Of a DNA stretch of 64,000 nucleotides, positions 52,453-61,693 are shown one piece after another. A program made the translations under genes and the position numbers. Origin of the DNA: Actinacidiphila rubida (GTDB taxonomy: Bacteria > Actinomycetota > Actinomycetes > Streptomycetales > Streptomycetaceae); NCBI RefSeq assembly GCF_900110255.1, contig NZ_FODD01000026.1:82381-146380 (forward strand), written 5' to 3'. Position 1 is the stretch's first letter; each line of letters starts with the position of its first letter. The notes under the pieces were generated by a model. It was not told the origin of the DNA, made no database searches, and saw only the letters and a list, made by a program, of their open reading frames with translations.

Positions 52453-55400
52453 ATGAACAGCCACCACATCGGCGCCGCGGGGATATCGCGGCGCGGACTC
52501 ATCGTCGGTGCCGTCGCCGCAGGTATCGCCGCCAACGGCGGTATCGCGGTCGCCGCGGCACCCGGACCGGCCGGAGCGGGGCCGGAGGGTGCCGGTCCCG
52601 GCGCGCCCGGCACCCCGGCCCACGGGGACTCCGCCTTCCCGCACTTCCCGGTCCCGCAGTACCAGGTCACGGTTCCCGGCGAGTCGGTCCAGACCGACCG
52701 GACCGACATCCCGGTCGCCCCCGGCATCGTCCTCACCTCGTTCGACACCTTCGGCCGGGCCGGCTGGACGCGGGTGCACGTGCTCAACGCCGACCTCGGC
52801 GACGCGTCCGTCGGCGTCGACCTGGTCGCGGACAAGGTCAGCAACGCCCGGCCGCTGGCGCAGGCGGCCGCGGCGCAGCACGCCGTCGCCGCCGTCAACG
52901 GCGACTACTTCGACATCACCGAGACCTACGCGGCCGAGGGCCCGGAGATCCAGGACGGCCGGCTGCGCAAGGGCACCACCGCGCCGACGACCGTCGCCAC
53001 GATCGGCGCCGACCGCGTCGCCCGCCTCGCCGACCTGATGCTGACCGGCACCGTCACCGTCGCCGGCACGCAGCGCCCGCTGGCCGCGCTCAACTCCCCC
53101 TCGGTCCCTGCCGACGGCATCGCGGTCTTCACCCCGCAGTGGGGCGAGGGCGACCGCACGCTGATCCAGGACCCCGGCCCTTACACCGAACTCGTCGTCT
53201 CCGGCGGCGTGGTGACCTCCGCCGGCAGCGCGATGACCGCCACACCGGTCCCCGGCGGCGGCCTGATCGTCGTCGGCCGCGGCGCGGCGGCCGCCCAACT
53301 GGCGTCCGCGAAGCCCGGCGACGCGGTCGCCGTGCAGTTCGCGCCGCAGTCCGACGCGCCGGTCGCGCTGCGCATGGCGCTCGGCAGCGGCGCGGTGCTG
53401 GTCAAGGACGGCACCGCGATCGACTTCCCGCCGAGCACCGGCAACGACGCGCTCAAGCCGCGCACCGCCATCGCCTGGCTGGACGGCGGCCACCGGCTGC
53501 TGCTCGTCGCGATCGACGGCTCGTCCAACTTCTCCGCGGGGCTCGGCTTCGACGACACCGCGAAGCTGCTGGTGCGCCTCGGCGCCACCGAGGCGTTCAT
53601 GCTGGACGGCGGCGGCTCCACCGAGATGGTCGCCCGCACGCCCGGCGACACCGCGGCCGGCGTCATCAACACCCCCTCCGACGGGAACGAGCGCCCCGTG
53701 CCCGACGGCGTCGGCCTGTTCGGCCGCCAGGGCACCGGCCACCTGCGGGGCCTGGACGTGCGGCCGCGCGCCGACCGCGTCGTGCCCGGCCTGACCCTGG
53801 ACCTCGCGGTCGCCGGCTACGACGAGACGTGGTCACCGGTCGACCTCGCCCACCAGCCGGTGCGGTGGACGGCCGAACCCGGCTCCCTCGGACGCACCGA
53901 CAACGGTGTCTTCCACGCCGAGCGCCCCGGTGCGGGCGCGGTCAGGGCGCGCGCGGGCCTGGCGGAGGGCGCGCACCCGCTGCGCGTCCTCGGCGACCTG
54001 TACAAGCTGGCGTTCACCGAGCGGGCGATCACCATCGAGCCCGGCGCGACCGCGAGCGTGCGCCTCACCGGCTACGACGCGGACGGCTTCGACGCCCCCG
54101 TGGCGCCGCGCGACGCCACGATCGACGTGGACTCGTCGGTGCTGACCGTGACCGCGGCCGCCGACGGCAGCCTGACCCTGACCGGTGCCGCGGACGCCGG
54201 CGGCAAGTCCGCGACCGTCACCGCGACCGTGCAGGGCGTCAGCGCGAAGCTGCCGGTGACCGTCGGCCTGATCGACGTCCCCCTGGCCGAGTTCGAGCCG
54301 GGCGAGAACTGGACGGCGCTGGCCGCCCGCGGCACCGCGTCGGTGGCGTACGTCGCGGCGGCCGACCGGCCGGGCGCGTCCGCGGACAACCACGCGCTGC
54401 GCCTGACCTACGACTTCACCGGCCAAACCAGCACCTCGGCCGCGTACGTGGTGGCCGGCGGCGGCCCGATCACGCTGCCCAGCGGCGCGAAGCGGCTGGC
54501 GCTGTGGGTCAACGGCGACGGCAGGAACCACTGGCTGCGGGCGATGATCTCCTCGCAGGGCACCACCAACGTGCCGTTCACCTTCGTCACCCTCGTCGAC
54601 TGGACGGGCTGGCGGCGGGTCGTCGGCGACATCCCGCCCGGCTACTCCGAGCCGCTGACCCTGCTGCGCGTCTACATCGCGGAGACCTCGCAGACCAACA
54701 AGAACGCCGGGCAGCTGGACTTCGACGGCCTGGCCGCACAGGTCGGGCAGCAGCCCGACACCTCGCTGCCGCCGGCGCCCGACCCGTACGTGGTCGAGCA
54801 GGGGGGGCTGCCGGACCGCCGCTGGACCTTCGCCGTCCTGTCCGACCTGCACGTCAGCGCGGCGGCCGGGCTGGACTCGTTCTCCGGCCGCCAGGCCGGG
54901 ATCGCGCTGGACCAGGCGGTGGCGAGCAAGCCCGAGTTCCTGCTGATCAACGGCGACTTCGTCGACAACAACAACCCGGCGGACTTCCAGCTCGCACTGG
55001 GTCTGCTGAAGGACCACGTGCCGGCGGACCTGCCGGTGTACTGGACGCCGGGCAACCACGAGGCGGGGCTGGCGTCGACCGGCGGCCTCGACGCGTTCCT
55101 GTCGCTCACCGGGCGGCCCAACCGCCAGGTCTTCGACCACAACGGCACCCGCTTCATCCTGCTGGACTCGCACACCGGCGACATGCGGACCTCCGACTGG
55201 GACCAGGTGCCGCTGCTGCAGTCCGAGCTGGCGAAGGCCGCGGCGGACCGCTCCGTCACCGGGGTGCTGGTGTCCTTCCACCACCCGCTGGTCGACCCGT
55301 CGGGCGCCGGCGCCTCGCAGCTGTCCGACCAGTTGGAGGCCGGGCTGCTGCAGCAGTGGCTGGCGGACTTCCGGGAGACCTCCGGCAAGCCCGTCGCGCT

Positions 55401-55932
55401 GTTCACCGGCCACGCCCACACCGCGTCGGTCCGCCGCAACGACGGCGTGCTGGAGGTCACCACCCCGGCCGTCGGCAAGACCCCCTACAGCTCCCCCGAC
55501 CAGGGCGGGTTCTTCGGCTGGATGCACGTCGCGGTCGACCCGCGGCCGGCCCGCATCCGCGCCGGGCAGCCCAGCCCGGAGACCCGGGACTGGCTGCGGG
55601 CGCTGTGCGTGCCGCTGATCGACGGGATCGACCTGTCGGCGCCCGGGCAGCTCGCGGTGGGCGCCTCCGCGGAGCTGGACGCCACCGGTGTCACCAGCGA
55701 GTTCGGCCTCAGGTTCCCGCTGCGCTTCCCGGCCAGCGTCACCTGGGGCGGCGGCTCCGGGCTGGTCGTGGCCGGCTCGGCGGCGGAGGTCGCCGCGGCC
55801 CGGCGGTCCCCGCGCACCCTGGCGGTCCTCGACACCTCCACCGGCACGCTGACGGCGGTGCGTTCCGGCTCGGTCACGGTCACCGTCGCGGCCGGCGGGC
55901 TGACCGCGTCGGCGACCGTCACGCTCGGCTGA
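52453..55932 (+). CDS. Tat-exported phosphodiester glycosidase fused to a metallophosphoesterase
   Basis: 1159 residues from ATG 52453. Twin-arginine leader ISRRGLIVGAVAAGIAANG. NAGPA domain (about 60-430): GVDLVADKVSNARPLAQ, AVAAVNGDYFDITETYA, RTAIAWLDGGHRLLLVAIDG, AFMLDGGGSTEMVART. Central Ig-like/bacterial big domains (VRWTAEPGSLGRTDNGVF). Calcineurin-like phosphoesterase (about 795-1050): FAVLSDLHVSAAAG, LLINGDFVDNNN, YWTPGNHEAGL, SFHHPLVDPSG, LFTGHAHTAS. A final Ig-like domain follows. The fusion suggests stepwise removal of a sugar and then a phosphate from an envelope polymer, which is inference. Confidence 0.9.
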   Translation: MNSHHIGAAGISRRGLIVGAVAAGIAANGGIAVAAAPGPAGAGPEGAGPGAPGTPAHGDSAFPHFPVPQYQVTVPGESVQTDRTDIPVAPGIVLTSFDTFGRAGWTRVHVLNADLGDASVGVDLVADKVSNARPLAQAAAAQHAVAAVNGDYFDITETYAAEGPEIQDGRLRKGTTAPTTVATIGADRVARLADLMLTGTVTVAGTQRPLAALNSPSVPADGIAVFTPQWGEGDRTLIQDPGPYTELVVSGGVVTSAGSAMTATPVPGGGLIVVGRGAAAAQLASAKPGDAVAVQFAPQSDAPVALRMALGSGAVLVKDGTAIDFPPSTGNDALKPRTAIAWLDGGHRLLLVAIDGSSNFSAGLGFDDTAKLLVRLGATEAFMLDGGGSTEMVARTPGDTAAGVINTPSDGNERPVPDGVGLFGRQGTGHLRGLDVRPRADRVVPGLTLDLAVAGYDETWSPVDLAHQPVRWTAEPGSLGRTDNGVFHAERPGAGAVRARAGLAEGAHPLRVLGDLYKLAFTERAITIEPGATASVRLTGYDADGFDAPVAPRDATIDVDSSVLTVTAAADGSLTLTGAADAGGKSATVTATVQGVSAKLPVTVGLIDVPLAEFEPGENWTALAARGTASVAYVAAADRPGASADNHALRLTYDFTGQTSTSAAYVVAGGGPITLPSGAKRLALWVNGDGRNHWLRAMISSQGTTNVPFTFVTLVDWTGWRRVVGDIPPGYSEPLTLLRVYIAETSQTNKNAGQLDFDGLAAQVGQQPDTSLPPAPDPYVVEQGGLPDRRWTFAVLSDLHVSAAAGLDSFSGRQAGIALDQAVASKPEFLLINGDFVDNNNPADFQLALGLLKDHVPADLPVYWTPGNHEAGLASTGGLDAFLSLTGRPNRQVFDHNGTRFILLDSHTGDMRTSDWDQVPLLQSELAKAAADRSVTGVLVSFHHPLVDPSGAGASQLSDQLEAGLLQQWLADFRETSGKPVALFTGHAHTASVRRNDGVLEVTTPAVGKTPYSSPDQGGFFGWMHVAVDPRPARIRAGQPSPETRDWLRALCVPLIDGIDLSAPGQLAVGASAELDATGVTSEFGLRFPLRFPASVTWGGGSGLVVAGSAAEVAAARRSPRTLAVLDTSTGTLTAVRSGSVTVTVAAGGLTASATVTLG

Positions 55933-56059
55933 CGCACGCGCCGGGGGCGGGCGGCGGCCCGGCGGGCCCGCCGTCCGCCCCCGGCATCAGGAACCCCGCG
56001 CGGGGTAGGAACGTCCTGCACAGCAGGAAGGTCCTCACGTGCGGAAGGCGGAGCAGGTC

Positions 56060-56332
56060 ATGGGCATCATCGGGTGGATCATCCTCGGCCTGCTGGCCGG
56101 CGCGATCGCCAAGCTCCTCCTGCCGGGACGCGACCCCGGCGGGCTCATCGGCACGACCCTCATCGGCATAGCGGGAGCGTTCCTCGGCGGCTGGATCTCC
56201 GCCAAGTTCCTGCACCGCCCCGTCGCCCACCACTTCTACGACCCGAAGACCTGGCTGGCGGCCGTCGGCGGCGCGCTGGTGCTGCTCATCGGCTACCGCA
56301 TCCTCTTCGGCGACTCCCGCTCCCGCCGCTGA
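56060..56332 (+). CDS. GlsB/YeaQ/YmgE-family stress membrane protein
   Basis: 90 residues from ATG 56060, CGGAGCAGGTC before it. GIIGWIILGLLAGAIAKLLLPGRDPGGLIGTTLIGIAGAFLGGW is the transglycosylase-associated (Tgl) family signature, followed by a third hydrophobic segment (LAAVGGALVLLIGYRILFG). Small general-stress inner-membrane protein. Confidence 0.87.
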   Translation: MGIIGWIILGLLAGAIAKLLLPGRDPGGLIGTTLIGIAGAFLGGWISAKFLHRPVAHHFYDPKTWLAAVGGALVLLIGYRILFGDSRSRR

Positions 56333-56350
56333 CCCGACGGCACGACCACC

Positions 56351-56382
56351 GCGGCCCCGGAGCCAGTTGGCTCCGGGGCCGC
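56351..56382. terminator. bidirectional hairpin terminator
   Basis: Perfect 14-base arms (56351-56364 and 56369-56382) with AGTT loop, between the convergent GlsB-type and L,D-transpeptidase genes. Confidence 0.85.
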
Positions 56383-56422
56383 GCTGCGGACCGGTCCGGT
56401 GGTCAGCCGGCCGGCCGGGAGA

Positions 56423-57685
56423 TCAGTTGGCCTTCCAGGCGGCCCAGCCCATGTTCCAGCCGTTCAGGCCGTTGCCGGGGTCGATGACCTTGTCGGGCGA
56501 GTTGACGACCTGGACGACGTCGCCGATCAGCGAGTGGTTGTAGAACCAGGCGGCCGGGGTGTTCGGGTCGCCGCCGCCCTTCACGTCGTGCAGGCCCACG
56601 CAGCCGTGGCTGGTGTTCTCGTGACCGAACACCGACAGCGGACGCCAGTAGTTGCCGTGCGCGAAGGTGCCGGAGTCCGACAGCCGCATGCCGTGCGGGA
56701 CGTCCTTGATGTGGTACGCGTCACCGAGGTTCACGGTCCGCGAGTCCATGTCGACGACCAGCGACTTCTCCTCGATCACCATCTTGCCGTTGTACGTGGT
56801 GTGCTGGGCGTCGCCGAGGCTGGCCGGGAACTGCTTGTACAGCGTCGTGCCGTGGTAGATCTTGAGGATCTTGTCCTTGTTGTCCACGACGGACGTCTGC
56901 GAGCGGCCGATGGTGAACGACACGTCCTTCGACTGCTGCCCGTAGACGCCCGGCGACATCTTCACGCCGTCCAGCCGCAGGTGCAGCGTGACCTTGGTTC
57001 CCGGCGTCCAGTAGTTCTCCGGCCGGAAGTCGATCCGCTGGTTGCCGAACCAGTGGCCGGCGACCTCCACGCCGTTGCTGGCGGTGACGGTGATCCCCTT
57101 GTGGGTGTCGGCCTGGTTCAGCACCGGCTTGTTGAAGTGGATCGACACCTCCATGCCCACGCCGTACGTCGAGCCGGAGTTGATGTTGAAGTTGCCGAAG
57201 TTCACGTTCTTCGGGGACAGCGTGGTGAACGAGGTCTGCTGGGCGGTGTTGAGCCCGTTGGCGTCGACGGCGGTCGCCGAGACCGCGTAGTGGGTGTGCG
57301 TCGCCAGCACTCCGGCCGGCGTCCAGGTGCTGCCGTCGGCCGATATCGAGCCGTCGACGGCCGTGCCGCCCGGGCCGGTCACCGTCACCTTGGTGAGCTT
57401 GCCCTTGGCCGCCGCGATCTTCAGGGCGCCCGACGTGTCCACCCCGGTCGCGCCGTTCTTCGGCGAGATGGTCAGCTGTGCCTGCGACGTGGGCGTCTTC
57501 GAGGCGCCGGCCTCCGTGCCGCCCTTGCCGTCCTGCTGGTCCTTGCCGGGCGACGCCCCGGCGTTCCCCCCGCAGGCGGTGGCGCCCAGCAGCACCGCGC
57601 CGAGGGCGAGCGCCAGCAGGCCCTTGGCGGTGCGCCGCGACCGGCGCGCGGCGGCCTGCTCACGGGCCGTGTCCAGTGTGTCCAT
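56423..57685 (-). CDS. L,D-transpeptidase, lipoprotein, with Ig-like domains
   Basis: 420 residues from ATG 57685 (an ATG at 57748 is an alternative). Hydrophobic leader with a lipobox-like GATAC, a Gly/Lys/Asp linker, two Ig-like domains (ISPKNGATGVDTSGALKI..., then FNINSGSTYGVGMEVSI), and the YkuD catalytic domain: SVFGHENTSHGCVGLHD with catalytic His and Cys. It forms 3-3 crosslinks in peptidoglycan. Architecture matches mycobacterial LdtMt2-type enzymes. The C-terminal tail ends GWNMGWAAWKAN. Confidence 0.93.
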   Translation of the reverse strand: MDTLDTAREQAAARRSRRTAKGLLALALGAVLLGATACGGNAGASPGKDQQDGKGGTEAGASKTPTSQAQLTISPKNGATGVDTSGALKIAAAKGKLTKVTVTGPGGTAVDGSISADGSTWTPAGVLATHTHYAVSATAVDANGLNTAQQTSFTTLSPKNVNFGNFNINSGSTYGVGMEVSIHFNKPVLNQADTHKGITVTASNGVEVAGHWFGNQRIDFRPENYWTPGTKVTLHLRLDGVKMSPGVYGQQSKDVSFTIGRSQTSVVDNKDKILKIYHGTTLYKQFPASLGDAQHTTYNGKMVIEEKSLVVDMDSRTVNLGDAYHIKDVPHGMRLSDSGTFAHGNYWRPLSVFGHENTSHGCVGLHDVKGGGDPNTPAAWFYNHSLIGDVVQVVNSPDKVIDPGNGLNGWNMGWAAWKAN

Positions 57686-58050
57686 TGCGACGGTGTCCGC
57701 CGACCGTACGGTGATCAATCGAGTCTCCCCATCCCGGATGTCGTGCAATGAGACTGCTCACTGACGCCGCCGGTTGCACCTGTTTCGAGCTTGATACATC
57801 ACACATGAGATCGAGGGGAACGCGGGGGCCTGTTCCCGAACTCACAGGGACTGTTCAGCTGACCTCCCAGGGACCACCAGGCGGGTCGCCGGGTCCCCGT
57901 CGCCGCACCGGGGGCTTCGCTCAGGTGGTTCGCCGCGACCGCGGTACCGGAAGATGCGCGCACCACCTTGACGTGCGGGCGTCGCCACCTTACCGTTCCC
58001 GAAACATTCGCCGTGATGTCGAAACATTTCGACACGGGAGAGCAACCGCC
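57686..58050. promoter_or_regulatory. divergent promoter region with palindromic operator at 58018-58033
   Basis: No gene is seen in the 365 bases. Near the right end is a perfect 16-base palindrome, GTCGAAACATTTCGAC (58018-58033), 18 bases before the deacetylase start. CCGAAACATTCG at about 58000 is a related half copy. CGAAA-N2-TTTCG palindromes are typical LacI-family (glycoside regulator) operators in Streptomyces; the regulator is not in this window. Confidence 0.6.
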
Positions 58051-58689
58051 GTGACCACAGCAGCAGGACCGGCCGGCCGGCTCGGCCGGAGCACGCCCGT
58101 CGTCGAGTCCACCTCGCTGGTCGGCTCGTACGTCTCGCTGACCTTCGACGACGGCCCGCACCCGGTCCACACCCCCCACCTGCTGGCCGTGCTGCGCGAG
58201 CACGGGGTCACGGCGGTCTTCTGCCTGTCCGGCACGCAGGCGCTGGCCCACCCGCACGTCGTCCGGGCGATCGCCGCCGACGGCCACGTGCTGGGCAACC
58301 ACGGCATGGACCACGACGACATGAGCGGGTGGCCGGACGCACGCATCCAGGACGACCTGGAGCGCACCACCGCCGCCGTCCGAGCCGCCGTCCCCGGCGC
58401 GGCCGTCCCCTACTTCCGCGCGCCGTACGGGCGGTGGGGCCGCACGCCCGAGGTCGCCGCCCGCCTCGGCATGCGGGCCCTCGGCTGGCGGCTGGACGTG
58501 GCGGACTGGGAGCCGCCGGGCACCGACGAGTTGGTGCGGCGCCTGTCGTCCGGCGTGACGCCGGGCGCGGTCGTCCTGCTGCACGACGGCGGCGGGGACC
58601 GCGGTCAGACCGTCGAGGCCGTCGACCGCCTGATCCCCCGACTCGCCTCCCGCGGCTGGCACTTCACGACCCCGGCCCGCCGCTCCTGA
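58051..58689 (+). CDS. polysaccharide deacetylase (NodB homology, CE4)
   Basis: 212 residues from GTG 58051, GGGAGAG upstream. NodB motifs: SLTFDDGPH (motif 1), LGNHGMDHDD (motif 2, HxxxH), YFRAPYGRWG (motif 3), LGWRLDVADWEPPG (motif 4) and VVLLHDGGG (motif 5). Removes acetyl groups from GlcNAc polymers such as peptidoglycan or chitin. No signal peptide or membrane anchor is visible, which is uncommon for CE4 enzymes. Probably induced by the regulator of the palindrome upstream. Confidence 0.88.
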   Translation: MTTAAGPAGRLGRSTPVVESTSLVGSYVSLTFDDGPHPVHTPHLLAVLREHGVTAVFCLSGTQALAHPHVVRAIAADGHVLGNHGMDHDDMSGWPDARIQDDLERTTAAVRAAVPGAAVPYFRAPYGRWGRTPEVAARLGMRALGWRLDVADWEPPGTDELVRRLSSGVTPGAVVLLHDGGGDRGQTVEAVDRLIPRLASRGWHFTTPARRS

Positions 58690-58698
58690 CGCTCCGGG

Positions 58699-61371
58699 TC
58701 ACCGCGTGCCGGCCAGCTGCCGTGCGAGGTAGGGCGCGGTCCTGCCGACCGGCGTGCGGACGAGGTCGAGCGGCGGACCCGCGGCGACGATGCGGCCGCC
58801 GGCGTCACCGGCGCCCGGGCCGAGGTCCAGCACCCAGTCGGCGTCGGCCACCACCGCCATGTCGTGCTCGACCAGCACCACCGTGTTGCCGGCGTCCGCG
58901 AGCCCCTGCACCTGCCGCATGAGCAGTGCGGTGTCCGCCGGGTGCAGGCCGGTCGTCGGCTCGTCGAGCAGGTAGAGGGTGTGGCCGCGGCGGGCGCGCT
59001 GCAGTTCGGCGGCGAGCTTGATGCGCTGCGCCTCGCCGCCCGACAGCTCGGTCGCCGGCTGGCCGAGCCCCAGGTAGCCGAGGCCGACGTCCTGCAGGGT
59101 GCGCAGGCTGCGGTCCGCCGCGGGCACGTCGGTGAAGAATCCGGCCGCCTCGTCCACGGACATCTCCAGCACGTCGGCGATGGTCCGGCCGCGGTAGGTG
59201 ATCTCCAGGGTCTCCGGGTTGTAGCGGGCGCCGTGGCAGGTCGGGCAGGGCGCGTACGTGCCGGGCAGGAAGAGGAGTTCGACGGCCACGAACCCCTCGC
59301 CCTGGCAGGTGGGGCAGCGTCCCGCGGCGACGTTGAAGGAGAAGCGCCCCGGGGCGTACCCGCGGGCCCGCGCCTCGGGGGTCGCGGCGAAGGCCGCGCG
59401 CACGGCGTCGAACAGGCCCGTGTAGGTGGCCAGGTTGGAGCGCGGGGTGCGGCCGATGGGCTTCTGGTCGACGCGGACGAGACGGTCCACCGCGTCCAGC
59501 CCCTCGACCGCCTCCGCCACCGGACCGGGACCGCCGGGCTCCCCGCCGTCGTCGCCGCCCTCGCCGAACTCGCCGCCGTCGTCCGCCGCGTCGGCGTCCG
59601 GCCGGTGACCGTCACCGTCACCGGGGTCGCGGGCGTCACCGGGGTCCTCGGCGTCGCCGTGCAGGCCCGCGGTCACCGCCCGGGCCACCTCGTCGACGAG
59701 CGTGGACTTGCCCGAGCCCGAGACGCCCGTGACCGCGGTGACGACGCCGAGCGGCAGGTCGACGGACAGGTCGTGGAGGTTGTGCCGGGTGACGCCGCGC
59801 AGCCGCAGCCAGCGCCCGGGCGTGCGCGGGGTGCGGGCCGGGCCCGGCCCGGCGGCCCCCTCGCCGAACAGGTGGGCGCGCGTCGCCGAGTCCTCGACCT
59901 GCCGCAGTCCCGGCACCGGCCCGCTGTAGAGCACCCGGCCGCCGTACCGCCCGGCGCCGGGGCCGACGTCGACCACCCAGCCGGCCCGCCGCACCACGTC
60001 CATGTCGTGCTCCACGACGAACAGCGAGTTGCCCTCGGCGCGCAGCCGGTCGAGGACGTCGAGCAGCGGCTCGGTGTCGGCCGGGTGCAGGCCGGCCGAC
60101 GGCTCGTCGAGCACGTAGACGACGCCGAACAGCCCGGAGCGCAACTGGGTGGCGAGCCGGAGGCGCTGGAGTTCGCCGGGCGACAGGGTGGGGGCGGTGC
60201 GGTCCATCCCGAGGTAGCCCAGGCCGAGGCCGACGAGCACCTCGATGCGGGCGACCAGGTCCTCGACGAGCGCGGCGGCGGCCTCGCCGGTGCCCTCGGG
60301 ACCGCCGTCGCCGCCGTCCGCGGGCGCGGCGGCCGGGCCGAGGATGCCGGGCAGGTCGGCGAGCGGACGCCGGGTCAGGTCCGCGATGGGGTGGCCGGCG
60401 AAGGTCACCGCCAGCGCCTCGGGCCGCAGCCGGCGGCCCTCGCACACCGGGCACACCGCGCTCTCCAGGTAGCGCTGCACGCGCCGCCGGGTCGCGGCGC
60501 TCCTGGACTCGGAGAACGCGCGCATCACATAGCGGCGGGCGCTGCTGAACGTGCCCTGGTAGGGGCGCTGGATGCGGCCGGCCTCGCGCACCGGGTGCAC
60601 GGTGACGACCGGCTGCTCGTCGGAGAAGAGGATGAAGTCCCGGTCGGCCTGCGGGAGTTCCCGCCAGGGCCGGTCGATGTCGTAGCCGAGGGTCTGCACC
60701 ACGTCGCGGAAGTTCTTGCCCTGCCAGGCGCCGGGCCAGGCGGCGATCGCGTGGTCGCGGATGCTCAGCGACGGGTCGGGCACCATCGAGGACTCGGTGA
60801 CGCGGTGCACCCGGCCCAGGCCGTGGCACTCCGGGCAGGCGCCGACCGCGGTGTTCGCCGAGAACGCGTCGGAGTCCAGTCGCTCGGCACCCGGCGGATA
60901 GGTGCCGGCCCGCGAGTAGAGCATCCGCAGCAGGTTCGACAGCGTGGTGACCGTGCCGACGGTGGAGCGGGAGCCGGGGGTGCCGCGGCGCTGCTGGAGG
61001 GCCACCGCGGGCGGCAGTCCGGTGATCTCGTCGACCTTCGGCGCGCCGATCTGGTGGATCAGCCGGCGGGCGTAGGGGGCCACCGACTCGAAGTAGCGGC
61101 GCTGCGCCTCCGCGTACAGCGTCCCGAAGGCCAGCGAGGACTTGCCGGAGCCGGACACGCCGGTGAAGACGGCGAGCGTGTTGCGCGGGATGGCGACGTC
61201 CACCCGCCGCAGGTTGTGCTCGCGGGCGCCGCGCACCCGCACGTACGGGTCGGCGGCCTCGGGAGGCGGGGGCGGCGCCGCGGGTCCGTGCTCCGGCCCG
61301 TCGTCCCGCGCGCGCCGCCGGGCGTGTTCCGGCGCGTCCCCTGGGGGCGGGGTGTCCGCGGCCCCGGTCAT
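58699..61371 (-). CDS. UvrA-like (class II/DrrC-type) ABC excinuclease subunit
   Basis: 890 residues from ATG 61371. Two ABC ATPase halves: VFTGVSGSGKSSLAFGTLYAEAQRRYFESVAPYARR with signature SPGELQRLRLA and Walker B VYVLDEPSAGLHP; and AVTGVSGSGKSTLVDEVARAV with ELSGGEAQRIKLAAELQ and LYLLDEPTTGLHP. Zinc fingers CPECHG, CPVCEG, CPTCQG, CPTCHG are present. It is shorter than housekeeping UvrA and lacks a clear UvrB-binding insertion, so it is the UvrA2/DrrC type linked to drug tolerance. A strongly acidic Asp/Gly insertion (HGDAEDPGDARDPGDGDG) lies inside the second ATPase. Confidence 0.9.
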   Translation of the reverse strand: MTGAADTPPPGDAPEHARRRARDDGPEHGPAAPPPPPEAADPYVRVRGAREHNLRRVDVAIPRNTLAVFTGVSGSGKSSLAFGTLYAEAQRRYFESVAPYARRLIHQIGAPKVDEITGLPPAVALQQRRGTPGSRSTVGTVTTLSNLLRMLYSRAGTYPPGAERLDSDAFSANTAVGACPECHGLGRVHRVTESSMVPDPSLSIRDHAIAAWPGAWQGKNFRDVVQTLGYDIDRPWRELPQADRDFILFSDEQPVVTVHPVREAGRIQRPYQGTFSSARRYVMRAFSESRSAATRRRVQRYLESAVCPVCEGRRLRPEALAVTFAGHPIADLTRRPLADLPGILGPAAAPADGGDGGPEGTGEAAAALVEDLVARIEVLVGLGLGYLGMDRTAPTLSPGELQRLRLATQLRSGLFGVVYVLDEPSAGLHPADTEPLLDVLDRLRAEGNSLFVVEHDMDVVRRAGWVVDVGPGAGRYGGRVLYSGPVPGLRQVEDSATRAHLFGEGAAGPGPARTPRTPGRWLRLRGVTRHNLHDLSVDLPLGVVTAVTGVSGSGKSTLVDEVARAVTAGLHGDAEDPGDARDPGDGDGHRPDADAADDGGEFGEGGDDGGEPGGPGPVAEAVEGLDAVDRLVRVDQKPIGRTPRSNLATYTGLFDAVRAAFAATPEARARGYAPGRFSFNVAAGRCPTCQGEGFVAVELLFLPGTYAPCPTCHGARYNPETLEITYRGRTIADVLEMSVDEAAGFFTDVPAADRSLRTLQDVGLGYLGLGQPATELSGGEAQRIKLAAELQRARRGHTLYLLDEPTTGLHPADTALLMRQVQGLADAGNTVVLVEHDMAVVADADWVLDLGPGAGDAGGRIVAAGPPLDLVRTPVGRTAPYLARQLAGTR

Positions 61372-61693
61372 CGGCGCGCTGCGCCCTGCGGTACGGCCAT
61401 GGCTCCTCGCCTTCCCTCGTCCCCGGTACGCCGCCGTGCCCCGGCACCGTCGTCCCTGATGAGCCCTTCGCGCGCCCGGCCCGGGCAGGCCCGGACCGCA
61501 CGTGGTCCCCGGCCGGGCACGGCCGCCCGGGCACCAGGCCCTCCATTTTCGCGCAGGCCGCCACACATGTCCTGGTCAGGGCCCCGGCGGGACGGGCGCG
61601 GGGGCCGGCGGGCGGACCGGCCCCCGGCCCGCTGGGAGCGCCGGGGGCGGGGCCCCGCAGTACCGTGGAGAGACCCGCCGAGGAGGTCGCGAC
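61372..61693. other. divergent intergenic region
   Basis: 322 bases with no supported coding region. AGGAGG before the forward gene is the clearest signal. Very GC-rich repeats of CCGGCGGG type are present. Confidence 0.4.
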
